Positions 33,607 through 41,201 of a stretch of 53,685 nucleotides of DNA are shown in pieces. Source of the stretch: Selenomonas sp. (GTDB taxonomy: Bacteria; Bacillota; Negativicutes; Selenomonadales; Selenomonadaceae); assembly GCA_022773585.1 (NCBI GenBank), contig JALEZZ010000084.1, positions 1-53,685 of the forward strand, written 5' to 3'. The notes below the pieces were generated by a model. It made no database searches and was not told the DNA's origin. It saw only the letters and a list, made by a program, of their open reading frames with translations. The translations under genes and the position numbers were made by a program. Position 1 is the stretch's first letter. The number at the start of each line of letters is the position of its first letter.

Positions 33607-34776
33607 ATGAGCAGTTTGCGTTTTCTGACGGCCGGAGAGTCCCACGGCCCGCGCCTGACGGCGATTCTCGAGGGTCTGCCTGCCGGGCTCGCGCTCGACG
33701 TTTCCCGCATCGACCGCGACCTCGCGCGGCGTCAGCAGGGCTATGGCCGCGGCGGCCGCATGAAGATCGAGAAGGACCATGTCGAGGTGCTGTCGGGCGT
33801 GCGCTTTGGCGAGACGCTCGGCGGGCCAATTACGCTCTCGGTCGAGAACCGCGACTTCCAGAACTGGACGGATCGCATGGCACCGTTTGGCGAGCCTGCG
33901 GGCGAGCCCGTCACGGCGGCGCGGCCCGGCCATGCCGACCTCACGGGGTACAAGAAATACGCGCGCAAAGACATCCGTGACATCCTCGAGCGTTCGAGCG
34001 CGCGAGAGACGACGATGCGCGTGGCCGTCGGCGGCGTCTGCAAGGAATTCCTGCGCGCGCTCGGCGTCAGCGTCGTCTCGCATGTCACGAAAATCGGCGG
34101 CGTCGCGATTGACCCGTCAAAAGTGGATGCGGCGAAAATCCTCGGCACGGATGCACCGCTCAATCCCGATGGGCTCAACTGCTACGATGCGGAAGCCGAA
34201 GAGCGCATGAAGGCGCGCATCCGCGAGGCGATGGCGGCAGGCGACACGCTCGGCGGCACGTTCGAGGTCATCGCGCGCGGCCTGCCGCTCGGCCTCGGCT
34301 CGCACATCCAGTGGGACCGCCGCCTCGATGCGCGGCTTGCAGGCGCGATGATGTCGATTCAGGCCATCAAGGGCGTCGAGATCGGCGCAGGTTTCGAGTA
34401 CGCAGAAAAGCCCGGCAGTGCGATGCACGACGAGATGTACATCGAGGGCACGCATGTCTATCGCAAGACGAACAACGCGGGCGGCCTCGAAGGCGGCATG
34501 ACGAATGGCGAGCCCGTCATCGTGCGCGCCGTCATGAAGCCGATTCCGACGCTGATGCAGCCGCTTCATTCCGTCGATGTCGCGAAGAAGGAGCCCGTGC
34601 TCGCCTGCAAGGAGCGCAGTGATGCCTGCGCCGTCTCGGCAGCGTCCGTCGTCGGCGAGGCGATGGTCGCGTTCGTGCTCGCACAGGCCGTCGTCGAGAA
34701 GTTCGGCGGCGACGCGATGACGGATGTCAAGGAGGCCATCGCCGCCTATGACGAGCGCGTGGAAAAGGATTGGTGA
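33607..34776 (+). CDS. aroC: Chorismate synthase
   Basis: This 389-residue FMN-dependent enzyme makes chorismate from EPSP, the last step of the shikimate pathway. The signatures are present: LTAGESHGPRLTAILEGLPAG at the N-terminus (His of GESHG), RRQQGYGRGGRM, and SARETTMRVAVGG; the C-terminal RSDACAVSAASVVGEAM is also typical. ATG 33607 is preferred to GTG 33598 because GATGAGG is well spaced before it. It is followed by aroK and aroB in a compact shikimate operon. Confidence 0.97.
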   Translation: MSSLRFLTAGESHGPRLTAILEGLPAGLALDVSRIDRDLARRQQGYGRGGRMKIEKDHVEVLSGVRFGETLGGPITLSVENRDFQNWTDRMAPFGEPAGEPVTAARPGHADLTGYKKYARKDIRDILERSSARETTMRVAVGGVCKEFLRALGVSVVSHVTKIGGVAIDPSKVDAAKILGTDAPLNPDGLNCYDAEAEERMKARIREAMAAGDTLGGTFEVIARGLPLGLGSHIQWDRRLDARLAGAMMSIQAIKGVEIGAGFEYAEKPGSAMHDEMYIEGTHVYRKTNNAGGLEGGMTNGEPVIVRAVMKPIPTLMQPLHSVDVAKKEPVLACKERSDACAVSAASVVGEAMVAFVLAQAVVEKFGGDAMTDVKEAIAAYDERVEKDW

Positions 34777-34780
34777 TTCG

Positions 34781-35311
34781 ATGAAGAACATCGTCCTGAT
34801 TGGCTTCATGGGCACGGGCAAGACGAGCACGGGCAAGACGCTCGCAGCGCGGCTCGGCTTTTCGTTCCTCGACCTCGATGAAGCCATCGAGCAGGAAGCG
34901 GGCATGAAGATTCCCGCCATTTTCGAGCAGTTTGGCGAAGAAGGCTTCCGTGCACGCGAACGCGAGGCCGTGAAGCGTGCGGCCGAGCGGCGCAATACCG
35001 TCATCTCGACGGGCGGCGGCACGGTGAAGAGCGCGGAAAATATGGAACACCTGCGCGCGCATGGCGTCATCGTCTGCCTGACGGCCGATGTCGATACAAT
35101 CCTCGCGCGGACGTCGATGCGCGGCCAGCGGCCCGTGCTCGACGGGCAGGACACGGGCGACCGCCGCGCGGCCATCGAGCAGCTGCTCGCCGAGCGCGCG
35201 GGCCTCTATGCAGGCGCCGACTACACGGTCGATACGAGCGAATGGTCGCCGCTCCAGGTCGTCGATGACATCGTGAAATACCTGCGGGGGAGAGGGGCAC
35301 TGCATGAATAA
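34781..35311 (+). CDS. aroK: Shikimate kinase
   Basis: The 176-residue kinase phosphorylates shikimate. It carries the P-loop GFMGTGKTSTGK (residues 8-19), the LDLDEAIEQEAG substrate-binding Asp, the GEEGFRARE Arg and the STGGG motif near residue 78; the lid RPVLDGQDTG is somewhat divergent. The start ATG 34781 lies four bases after the aroC stop, and the end overlaps aroB by eight bases. Confidence 0.96.
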   Translation: MKNIVLIGFMGTGKTSTGKTLAARLGFSFLDLDEAIEQEAGMKIPAIFEQFGEEGFRAREREAVKRAAERRNTVISTGGGTVKSAENMEHLRAHGVIVCLTADVDTILARTSMRGQRPVLDGQDTGDRRAAIEQLLAERAGLYAGADYTVDTSEWSPLQVVDDIVKYLRGRGALHE

Positions 35312-36416
35312 CGTAGATAATGAAGGAAAACGAATTGTCCGCGTCGAGCTCGGCAAGGACAGCTACGACATCATCATCGGGCGCGGGCTCGGTGCGGCAC
35401 TCGCGGACTTCGTGCGCTCGAAAAAGTATTCGAAAAAAGCGCTCGTCGTGACGGACAGCAACGTCGGGCCGCTCTATGCAGACGCCGTTTGCGGGCGGCT
35501 CCGCGAGGCGGGGCTCGAGCCCATCGTCCATACATTCCCCGCAGGCGAGAGCTCGAAGACGATGGCGGTGGCAGAAGAGATCTACACGCGCATCATCGAG
35601 CACGGCCTCGACCGCAAGTCGCCGGTTTTCGCGCTCGGCGGCGGCGTTGTTGGCGACCTCGCGGGCTTCGTCGCGAGCACGTACATGCGCGGCGTGCCAT
35701 TCGTGCAGCTGCCGACGAGCCTTCTTGCGCAAGTCGATTCGAGCGTCGGCGGCAAGGTCGCCGTCGATCATCCGCTCGGCAAGAACCTCATCGGCTGCTT
35801 CTACCAGCCCGACGCCGTCTTCATCGACCTCGACCTCATGGAGACGCTGCCGAAGCGCGAGATTGCGACGGGCCTCGGCGAAATCGTGAAATACGGCATC
35901 ATCTATGACGAAAACTTTTTTGCCTTTCTCGAAGAGCATCCCGATGACGTGCTCGCGCTCGCGCCTGACGCCACCGTCCACATGATTGCGCGTTCGTGCG
36001 AAATCAAGGCGGCCGTCGTCAGCGAGGACGAGAAAGAAGCAGGCCTCAGGCGCATCCTGAATTTCGGCCATACGATGGCGCATGCCATCGAGCAGGAGAC
36101 AGGCTATGTGCGCTACAACCACGGCGAGGCCGTCGCCATCGGCATGTGCGGCGCGATGGACATCAGCCGCCGCCTTCATCTCGTGGACGAAGCGACGGTT
36201 ACGCGCGCCCAGAACCTCATCGAGCGCCTCGGCCTGCCGACAAAAGCAGAGGGCTGCACGGTCGATGCGATGTACGCCGGCATCTTCCACGACAAGAAGA
36301 CCGTCAACGGCAAAGTCAACTGGGTGCTCGCCGACCGCATCGGCCATACCATTGTGAAAAACGACGTGCCGGAGGACGTCGTGCGCGCCGCTATGGCGGG
36401 GATATTGGCAGATTGA
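35304..36416 (+). CDS. aroB: 3-dehydroquinate synthase
   Basis: The 370-residue NAD- and zinc-dependent enzyme converts DAHP to 3-dehydroquinate. Motifs: ALGGGVVGDLAGFVASTYMRG (NAD binding), LPTSLLAQVDSSVGGKVAVDHPLGKNLIG, the Glu of GLGEIVKYG, and metal-binding His residues in LNFGHTMAHAIE and YNHGEAVAIGM. The length is normal. It is translated with an eight-base overlap with aroK and is followed by a terminator. Confidence 0.97.
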   Translation: MNNVDNEGKRIVRVELGKDSYDIIIGRGLGAALADFVRSKKYSKKALVVTDSNVGPLYADAVCGRLREAGLEPIVHTFPAGESSKTMAVAEEIYTRIIEHGLDRKSPVFALGGGVVGDLAGFVASTYMRGVPFVQLPTSLLAQVDSSVGGKVAVDHPLGKNLIGCFYQPDAVFIDLDLMETLPKREIATGLGEIVKYGIIYDENFFAFLEEHPDDVLALAPDATVHMIARSCEIKAAVVSEDEKEAGLRRILNFGHTMAHAIEQETGYVRYNHGEAVAIGMCGAMDISRRLHLVDEATVTRAQNLIERLGLPTKAEGCTVDAMYAGIFHDKKTVNGKVNWVLADRIGHTIVKNDVPEDVVRAAMAGILAD

Positions 36417-36450
36417 TACATCCAAAAGCATAAACGATCTGCCTGATCGA

Positions 36451-36497
36451 AAGAAGCGGAACTGCGTTTTGAAGCAGCTTCGCTTCTTATCTTTTTC
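36451..36497 (+). terminator. Terminator after aroB
   Basis: AAGAAGCG and CGCTTCTT close a long stem that also pairs CTGC with GCAG, followed by ATCTTTTT. Confidence 0.75.
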
Positions 36498-36553
36498 TCA
36501 TACTATCTACCCAAACTGGGCAACTGCGGGTCTTTTCAAATTTTCAATCATCC

Positions 36554-36582
36554 TTGTAAATGGTATCAAAATATAGTATCAT
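36554..36582 (+). promoter_or_regulatory. hicAB promoter
   Basis: TTGTAA (36554-36559), exactly 17 bases, TATCAT (36577-36582). GTATCA occurs twice (36563-36568, 36576-36581), and ATGGT/ACCAT form an inverted pair around the -10, a plausible HicB operator. Transcription would start almost on the hicA ATG. Confidence 0.65.
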
Positions 36583-36588
36583 GAAACC

Positions 36589-36861
36589 ATGAACAAGAAG
36601 CATTTGAAAACATGGGACAAACTGTGGCACGACCCTGTTTTGTCAGGGCTTGTCTGGTCTGACATCGAATCAATGCTGATGGCAATCGGTGCGGAAATCA
36701 GTGAGGGCAACGGTTCTCGCGTACGCATCAAACTGAATGGTGTGCGAGCGGTGTTCCATCGTCCCCATCCTGAAAACACGACGGACAAAGGAGCCGTCAG
36801 ATCCATGCGCAGATTCTTACAGTCGGCAGGCACCACGAAGGAGGTTTTGGAAAAATGCTGA
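36589..36861 (+). CDS. hicA: HicA-family toxin
   Basis: The 90-residue protein is a HicA mRNA interferase with a double-stranded RNA-binding fold. The opening SDIESMLMAIGAEISEG matches the family helix, and the tail KGAVRSMRRFLQSAG is the usual helix-turn. At the site where E. coli HicA has its catalytic GSH, this protein has GSR; the same variation is, to my recollection, common in this subgroup, which has a later HRPHP motif. The ATG lies only seven bases after the -10 box, without a Shine-Dalgarno site, so translation is probably leaderless. The antitoxin gene overlaps its end. Confidence 0.88.
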   Translation: MNKKHLKTWDKLWHDPVLSGLVWSDIESMLMAIGAEISEGNGSRVRIKLNGVRAVFHRPHPENTTDKGAVRSMRRFLQSAGTTKEVLEKC

Positions 36862-37187
36862 AATACAAGGGGTATATCGGCGTCGTAGAATACGATGACG
36901 AGGCAAAAATCTTCCACGGTGATGTCATCAACACGCGGGATGTCATCACCTTTGAAGGAGAGTCTGCTGCGGAACTGGAGCAGGCGTTCCGTGATTCGAT
37001 CGATGATTATCTGGAATGGTGCGAGGAAGACGGCGTCAAGCCAGAAAAGCCATACTCTGGAACGTTTACTGTCCGCATCTCGCCGGAACTGCATAGCCGC
37101 GTGGCGGTAGCTGCGAAAAAGGAACATATCTCTATCAACAAGCTAGTAGAGAATGCCCTGGTGAAAGAGACTGCCTTGGTTGGATGA
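36855..37187 (+). CDS. hicB: HicB-family antitoxin
   Basis: The 110-residue antitoxin pairs with HicA. The first half is the RNase-H-like HicB fold (YKGYIGVVEYDDEAKIFHG, FEGESAAELEQAFRDSIDDYL). The second half is a ribbon-helix-helix DNA-binding domain (GTFTVRISPELHSRVAVAA, HISINKLVENAL) likely to repress the operon. It overlaps hicA by seven bases, with GGAGG about nine bases before ATG. It is AT-richer than its neighbours, and the pair sits between core genes aroB and rplS, suggesting insertion. Confidence 0.92.
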   Translation: MLKYKGYIGVVEYDDEAKIFHGDVINTRDVITFEGESAAELEQAFRDSIDDYLEWCEEDGVKPEKPYSGTFTVRISPELHSRVAVAAKKEHISINKLVENALVKETALVG

Positions 37188-37232
37188 TTCCTGCAAGAAC
37201 GACAACGACATGCAGGATTGCAGAACTTTTCC

Positions 37233-37261
37233 TTGCGTGCGCCTTCCTTTTATGATATACT
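37233..37261 (+). promoter_or_regulatory. rplS promoter
   Basis: TTGCGT (37233-37238), 17-base spacer, TATACT (37256-37261) preceded by TG (extended -10). Confidence 0.75.
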
Positions 37262-37265
37262 TTCG

Positions 37266-37341
37266 AAGTACTGGGCGGTCCTCTGGACGGAAATGAGATG
37301 ATAGCTTCCGCCACGAACGCCAGCAGCAAGGAGGAAACGAA
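37266..37341 (+). promoter_or_regulatory. Structured rplS leader, candidate L19 autoregulatory element
   Basis: The leader holds GTCC/GGAC around a three-base loop, and CGGAA/TTCCG enclosing a 13-base loop, with GGCGG and CCGCC able to close the whole. Ribosomal protein L19 leaders are known in Firmicutes. Whether this one fits that model needs a covariance search. Confidence 0.45.
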
Positions 37342-37683
37342 ATGAATATCATCGAGGCTTTGGAAAAAGAGCAGCTCAAGAGCGACATCCCGGCATTCGC
37401 ACCTGGTGACACGGTCCGCGTTCATGCGAAGATCGTCGAGGGTACGCGCGAGCGTATCCAGATGTTCGAAGGTGTCGTCATCGCTCGTCAGGGCAAGGGC
37501 GTCCGCGAGACGTTCACGGTTCGCCGCATCTCTTACGGCGTCGGCGTTGAGCGTACGTTCCCGGTGCATTCCCCGCGCATCGACAAGATTGATGTCCTGC
37601 GCAAGGGCATCGTGCGCCGTGCGAAGCTCTACTATCTCCGCAATCTTACGGGCAAGGCTGCTCGCATTCGCGAGAAACGCTGA
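37342..37683 (+). CDS. rplS: 50S ribosomal protein L19
   Basis: The 113-residue protein is complete L19, located at the 30S/50S interface. Typical segments: [50 protein letters not shown] and [20 protein letters not shown] at the end. AAGGAGG lies nine bases before the ATG. The gene is alone, not with rimM and trmD as in many bacteria, and is bounded by its own promoter and terminator. Confidence 0.98.
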   Translation: MNIIEALEKEQLKSDIPAFAPGDTVRVHAKIVEGTRERIQMFEGVVIARQGKGVRETFTVRRISYGVGVERTFPVHSPRIDKIDVLRKGIVRRAKLYYLRNLTGKAARIREKR

Positions 37684-37692
37684 AATCCAGCC

Positions 37693-37720
37693 GGGGGCTG
37701 CCATGTGCAGCCCCTTTTTC
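37693..37720 (+). terminator. Terminator after rplS
   Basis: GGGGCTGC / GCAGCCCC stem with CATGT loop, followed by TTTTTC. Confidence 0.9.
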
Positions 37721-37746
37721 TTGTAAAAATTTCTGGAGGGATTTTT

Positions 37747-38415
37747 TTGAAGAAACTCGTTGTCGCCATCGACGGGCCGGCAGGTGCCGGAAAGAGCACG
37801 GTCGCGAAGCTCGCGGCGAAAGAGCTCGGCTATACGTATATCGACACGGGCGCGATGTACCGCGCCGTCGCATGGAAGACGCTGCAGCGGAAAGCGGACG
37901 TCACGGATGCGCTGATCTTGGGGGTTGTCAAGGATATTGACGTGCGCCTCGCATACAAGGACGGCGTCACGCAGGTCTTCGTCGACGGGCAGGAAATCAC
38001 GGGTGAAATCCGTACGCCGGAGGTCAGCCACATCGTCTCGCAGGTCGCCGCGCTCGGCCCCGTGCGCGAGAAGATGGTCGATCTCCAGCGCCAGATGGCG
38101 ACGGAAGGTGGCGTGCTCATGGACGGCCGCGACATCGCGACGCATGTGCTGCCGAACGCCGACGTCAAGATTTTCCTGACGGCCTCCATCGAGGAACGCG
38201 CCCAGCGCCGCTGGAAGGAAATGAAGGAAAAAGGCTATGACATGAGCCTCGAGGAGCTCCAGAAAGACATCGCGGCACGCGACAAGGCCGACAGCGAGCG
38301 CGAAATCTCGCCGCTCGTGCAGGCGGACGACGCGACGCTCCTCGATACGACGGGCCTTTCGATTGACGAGGTCGTCGCGCGCATCCTCGCGATGTGCAGC
38401 GAAGCGGGCAGGTGA
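37747..38415 (+). CDS. cmk: Cytidylate kinase
   Basis: The 222-residue kinase phosphorylates CMP and dCMP. The P-loop is GPAGAGKST (residues 9-17), followed by YIDTGAMYRAVAWK, and DGRDIATHVLPNADVKIFLTAS in the middle; the LID region AQRRWKE and the substrate-binding RDKADSERE are typical. The start is TTG 37747, with GGAGGG six bases upstream, giving the usual KKLVVAIDGP opening. It heads a core block shared by many Clostridia and Negativicutes: cmk, plsC, ispH, rpsA. Confidence 0.96.
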   Translation: MKKLVVAIDGPAGAGKSTVAKLAAKELGYTYIDTGAMYRAVAWKTLQRKADVTDALILGVVKDIDVRLAYKDGVTQVFVDGQEITGEIRTPEVSHIVSQVAALGPVREKMVDLQRQMATEGGVLMDGRDIATHVLPNADVKIFLTASIEERAQRRWKEMKEKGYDMSLEELQKDIAARDKADSEREISPLVQADDATLLDTTGLSIDEVVARILAMCSEAGR

Positions 38416-38419
38416 TCTG

Positions 38420-39013
38420 ATGCTTTACGCATTCCTCAAAGTCTTCTTCCAGACGCTGTTCCGCATCGTGTTCCGCACGCGCGTGCGCGGCACGGAGCAT
38501 CTGCCGAAGGAGGGCGCTGTCATCCTCGCGGCGAACCACATGAGCAACTGGGATCCGCCGCTTCTCGCGTGCTTCATGCCGCGCATCGTCTCGTACATGG
38601 CGAAAGAGGAGCTCTTCGAGCATCCGGTTTTCGGCACGGCCATCCGCATCTGCCATGCGTTCCCCGTGAAGCGCGGCGCGGCAGACCGCGCGGCCATCAA
38701 GACGGCTGTGCAGGTGCTGAAGGGCGGCCACTGCCTCGGGCTCTTTCCCGAAGGCACGCGCAGCCGCACGGGCAAGATGCGCAAAGCCGAGGCCGGCGTC
38801 GGCCTGATTGCGGCCATGACGGGCGCACCCGTCGTGCCGGCGGCCATCCTCGGCACGGACAAGATTTTCGCGAATGGCGGATTCCTGCCGAAGCTCACGA
38901 TCCTTGTCGGCGAGCCGATGCATTTCACGGGCGACCGCAAGGACAAGGCGCAGCTCGAAGCGTTTTCGCAGTCGATTCTCGACGAGATTGCGCGCATGAA
39001 GCAGACGGTCTGA
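38420..39013 (+). CDS. plsC: 1-acyl-sn-glycerol-3-phosphate acyltransferase
   Basis: The 197-residue membrane-associated acyltransferase adds the second acyl chain to lysophosphatidic acid. The catalytic HX4D motif is NHMSNWDPP (about residues 39-47), and the glycerol-phosphate site is FPEGTRSRTG (about 112-121). A hydrophobic N-terminal segment anchors it. It follows cmk by four bases. plsY, the first acyltransferase of the pathway, lies 5 kb downstream. Confidence 0.94.
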   Translation: MLYAFLKVFFQTLFRIVFRTRVRGTEHLPKEGAVILAANHMSNWDPPLLACFMPRIVSYMAKEELFEHPVFGTAIRICHAFPVKRGAADRAAIKTAVQVLKGGHCLGLFPEGTRSRTGKMRKAEAGVGLIAAMTGAPVVPAAILGTDKIFANGGFLPKLTILVGEPMHFTGDRKDKAQLEAFSQSILDEIARMKQTV

Positions 39014-39078
39014 GAGGCGCCTGCAAGAAAAATTTTTAGAAATGGACGCCGAAGCCCTATACATTCTGCCGCGAAAAT

Positions 39079-39086
39079 GATATACT
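39079..39086 (+). promoter_or_regulatory. Extended -10 element upstream of ispH
   Basis: TGATATACT (TG at 39078-39079, TATACT at 39081-39086). No -35 of note; the same TGATATA(A/C)T core recurs at 229, 37254 and 52722. Confidence 0.5.
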
Positions 39087-39158
39087 AGCACTTAGATTGC
39101 TTGACCGGTTCAAGAAATCGAGCCTTTCAGGCATGAAATCACATAGGTGGTAGATAGT

Positions 39159-39986
39159 TTGGAAGTCCTTTTGGCAGACTACCTGGGGTTCTGTTATGGC
39201 GTCAAGCGCGCCATCAAGATCGCCCGGGAAAATGCTTCTCCAGATGGCAGTTCCTGTACGCTCGGCCCCATCATCCACAATCCGCAGATGGTGGAGCGTC
39301 TCAAAACCGAGGGCGTCGGAACGGTCGACCATCTGGACGACCTGCCGCAAGGCAGGATCATTATCCGCTCGCATGGCGTCGGCCCCGACACCTATGACGA
39401 AGCGGAAAGACGCGGGCTCGAGCTCGTCGATGCGACCTGCCCCCATGTCAAGAAAGCGCAGCTTTCGGCCAATGAACTGGCAGACGAAGGGTATCACGTC
39501 GTCATCATCGGCGAGAAGCGCCATCCGGAAGTCCAGAGCATTGGCGAATGGGCGGGCGGTGACGCCGACATCGTCGAGACCGAGGAGGAAGCGGAGAAGC
39601 TGGGGAGTTTCCCACGGCTCGGCATCGTCTCGCAGACGACGTTCTCCGGCGAACGGTTCAAATCCATCGTCAGCGTGCTCCTCGAGAAATCCCGTGACGT
39701 GCGGATCCTCCGCACGATCTGCACGGCGACCGACCAGCGGCAGAAAGCCGCGCAGGAGCTCGCCGAAAACGTCGATGTCATGCTTGTCATCGGCGGCAAG
39801 AACAGCGCGAACACGACGCGCCTCGCACAGCTCTGTGCGAAAATCTGCCCGACCCATCACATCGAGACAGCCGACGAGCTGCAGGCCGGGTGGTTCCAAA
39901 ACATTGAAAAAATTGGTATTACAGCTGGTGCTTCTACACCGGACTGGATTATCAAGGAGGTATATATAAAGTGTCAGAGGATATGA
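39159..39986 (+). CDS. ispH: 4-hydroxy-3-methylbut-2-enyl diphosphate reductase
   Basis: The 275-residue iron-sulphur enzyme makes IPP and DMAPP in the last step of the MEP isoprenoid route. The three Cys that hold the cluster are Cys12 (GFCYGVKRA), Cys94 (DATCPHV) and Cys188 (TICTATDQRQ). RSHGVGPDT and SQTTFSGERF are also present. The start is TTG 39159, with AGGTGG eight bases before; GTG 39147 is an alternative but overlaps that site. In many relatives IspH is fused to ribosomal protein S1. Here the genes are separate but overlap by 16 bases. Confidence 0.95.
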   Translation: MEVLLADYLGFCYGVKRAIKIARENASPDGSSCTLGPIIHNPQMVERLKTEGVGTVDHLDDLPQGRIIIRSHGVGPDTYDEAERRGLELVDATCPHVKKAQLSANELADEGYHVVIIGEKRHPEVQSIGEWAGGDADIVETEEEAEKLGSFPRLGIVSQTTFSGERFKSIVSVLLEKSRDVRILRTICTATDQRQKAAQELAENVDVMLVIGGKNSANTTRLAQLCAKICPTHHIETADELQAGWFQNIEKIGITAGASTPDWIIKEVYIKCQRI

Positions 39987-41101
39987 AAACCCTTTTAGAG
40001 GAAGAAGAGAAGAACAGCCCGGAGATCCGGGAGCATGAGGTCGTAAAAGGCAAGGTCGTGCTCGTCAACAAGAGCGAGGCCTTCATCGATATCGGCTACA
40101 AGCAGGAAATCCCTGTTCCGAAAAAAGAGCTGGCTTATCCGGAGCCTGATTCCGCAGAGGACGTTGTGAGCGTCGGCGATGAAATCGACGTCTACATCGT
40201 TTCCCTCGGCGGCGAGAATGGCGGCCTCCTTTCCAAAGTCAAGGCAGATCGCATGGCTGCATGGAAGGATATGGAAGGCATCCAGGAGCGCGGCGAGACG
40301 GTCGAGGCAAAGGTCCAGCAGGTCGTCAAGGGCGGCCTCGTGGCTTCCGTCAACGGCCTCCGCGGCTTCATTCCGGCTTCCCAGATGGAGCTTCACTTCG
40401 TGAAGGATCTCTCCGTCTATGTCGGCCAGACGGTCGAAGCACTGCCGATCGAGATTGACGTGCGCAAGCAGCGCCTCGTCCTCTCGCGCCGCCAGCTCCT
40501 CGAGGCTGAGCGCGAGAAGCGTCAGGCAGAAATCTTCGAGACGCTCGAAGCTGGCCAGACGGTCAAGGGCGTTGTCAAGCGCCTCGTGGACTATGGTGCC
40601 TTCATCGACATCGGCGGCGTGGACGGCCTCGCTCACATCTCCGATCTCGCATGGCACCGCGTCAACAAGCCGAGCGATGTGCTCCAGGTCGGCCAGGAGC
40701 TCGACGTCTATGTCAAGAACGTCGACAAGGAAGCAAAGCGCATCTCGCTGTCCGTCAAGGACACGATGCGTGATCCGTGGCTCGACAAGGCGGAGAAGTA
40801 CGCCGAGGGCGACCACATCGAAGGCAAGGTCATCAAGCTGACGGACTTCGGTGCATTTATGGAAATCGAGCCGGGCTTCGACGGCCTCATCCCGATGGGC
40901 GAGCTCGCTGACCACCGCATCGAGCGTGCAGACGAAGCTGTCCACACGGGCGACATCGTCAAGGTCAAGATTCTCCGCATTGACATGAAGCGCAAACGCA
41001 TTTCGCTCTCCATCACGAAGGCGAAGCGCGACGGCGACCAGGCCATCTACAAGAACTATCTCAAGGAGCAGGCTGCCGAGAACGGTGACGCTCAGGAGTA
41101 A
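39971..41101 (+). CDS. rpsA: 30S ribosomal protein S1-like, four S1 domains
   Basis: The 376-residue RNA-binding protein has four S1 motifs at about residues 20-90, 105-175, 193-265 and 280-350; the third (VKGVVKRLVDYGAFIDIGGVDGL, split by the domain core) and the fourth (GKVIKLTDFGAFMEI) are the best conserved. Firmicute S1 proteins often have four domains, against six in E. coli. The start is GTG 39971, with AAGGAGGT nine bases upstream and located inside ispH, so its translation depends on or follows that of ispH. A terminator ends the unit. Confidence 0.93.
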   Translation: MSEDMKTLLEEEEKNSPEIREHEVVKGKVVLVNKSEAFIDIGYKQEIPVPKKELAYPEPDSAEDVVSVGDEIDVYIVSLGGENGGLLSKVKADRMAAWKDMEGIQERGETVEAKVQQVVKGGLVASVNGLRGFIPASQMELHFVKDLSVYVGQTVEALPIEIDVRKQRLVLSRRQLLEAEREKRQAEIFETLEAGQTVKGVVKRLVDYGAFIDIGGVDGLAHISDLAWHRVNKPSDVLQVGQELDVYVKNVDKEAKRISLSVKDTMRDPWLDKAEKYAEGDHIEGKVIKLTDFGAFMEIEPGFDGLIPMGELADHRIERADEAVHTGDIVKVKILRIDMKRKRISLSITKAKRDGDQAIYKNYLKEQAAENGDAQE

Positions 41102-41126
41102 TCCTCACAGGAAAAGAAAAGATTCG

Positions 41127-41156
41127 AGGAGTGATGATTTCATCACTCCTTTTTCT
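41127..41156 (+). terminator. Terminator after rpsA
   Basis: AGGAGTGATGA and TCATCACTCCT form a strong stem around TT, followed by TTTTTCTTT. Confidence 0.9.
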
Positions 41157-41201
41157 TTGCGGTATATGATATGATAAAGAGACAGGAGGCAGAGAGCAGG
41201 A

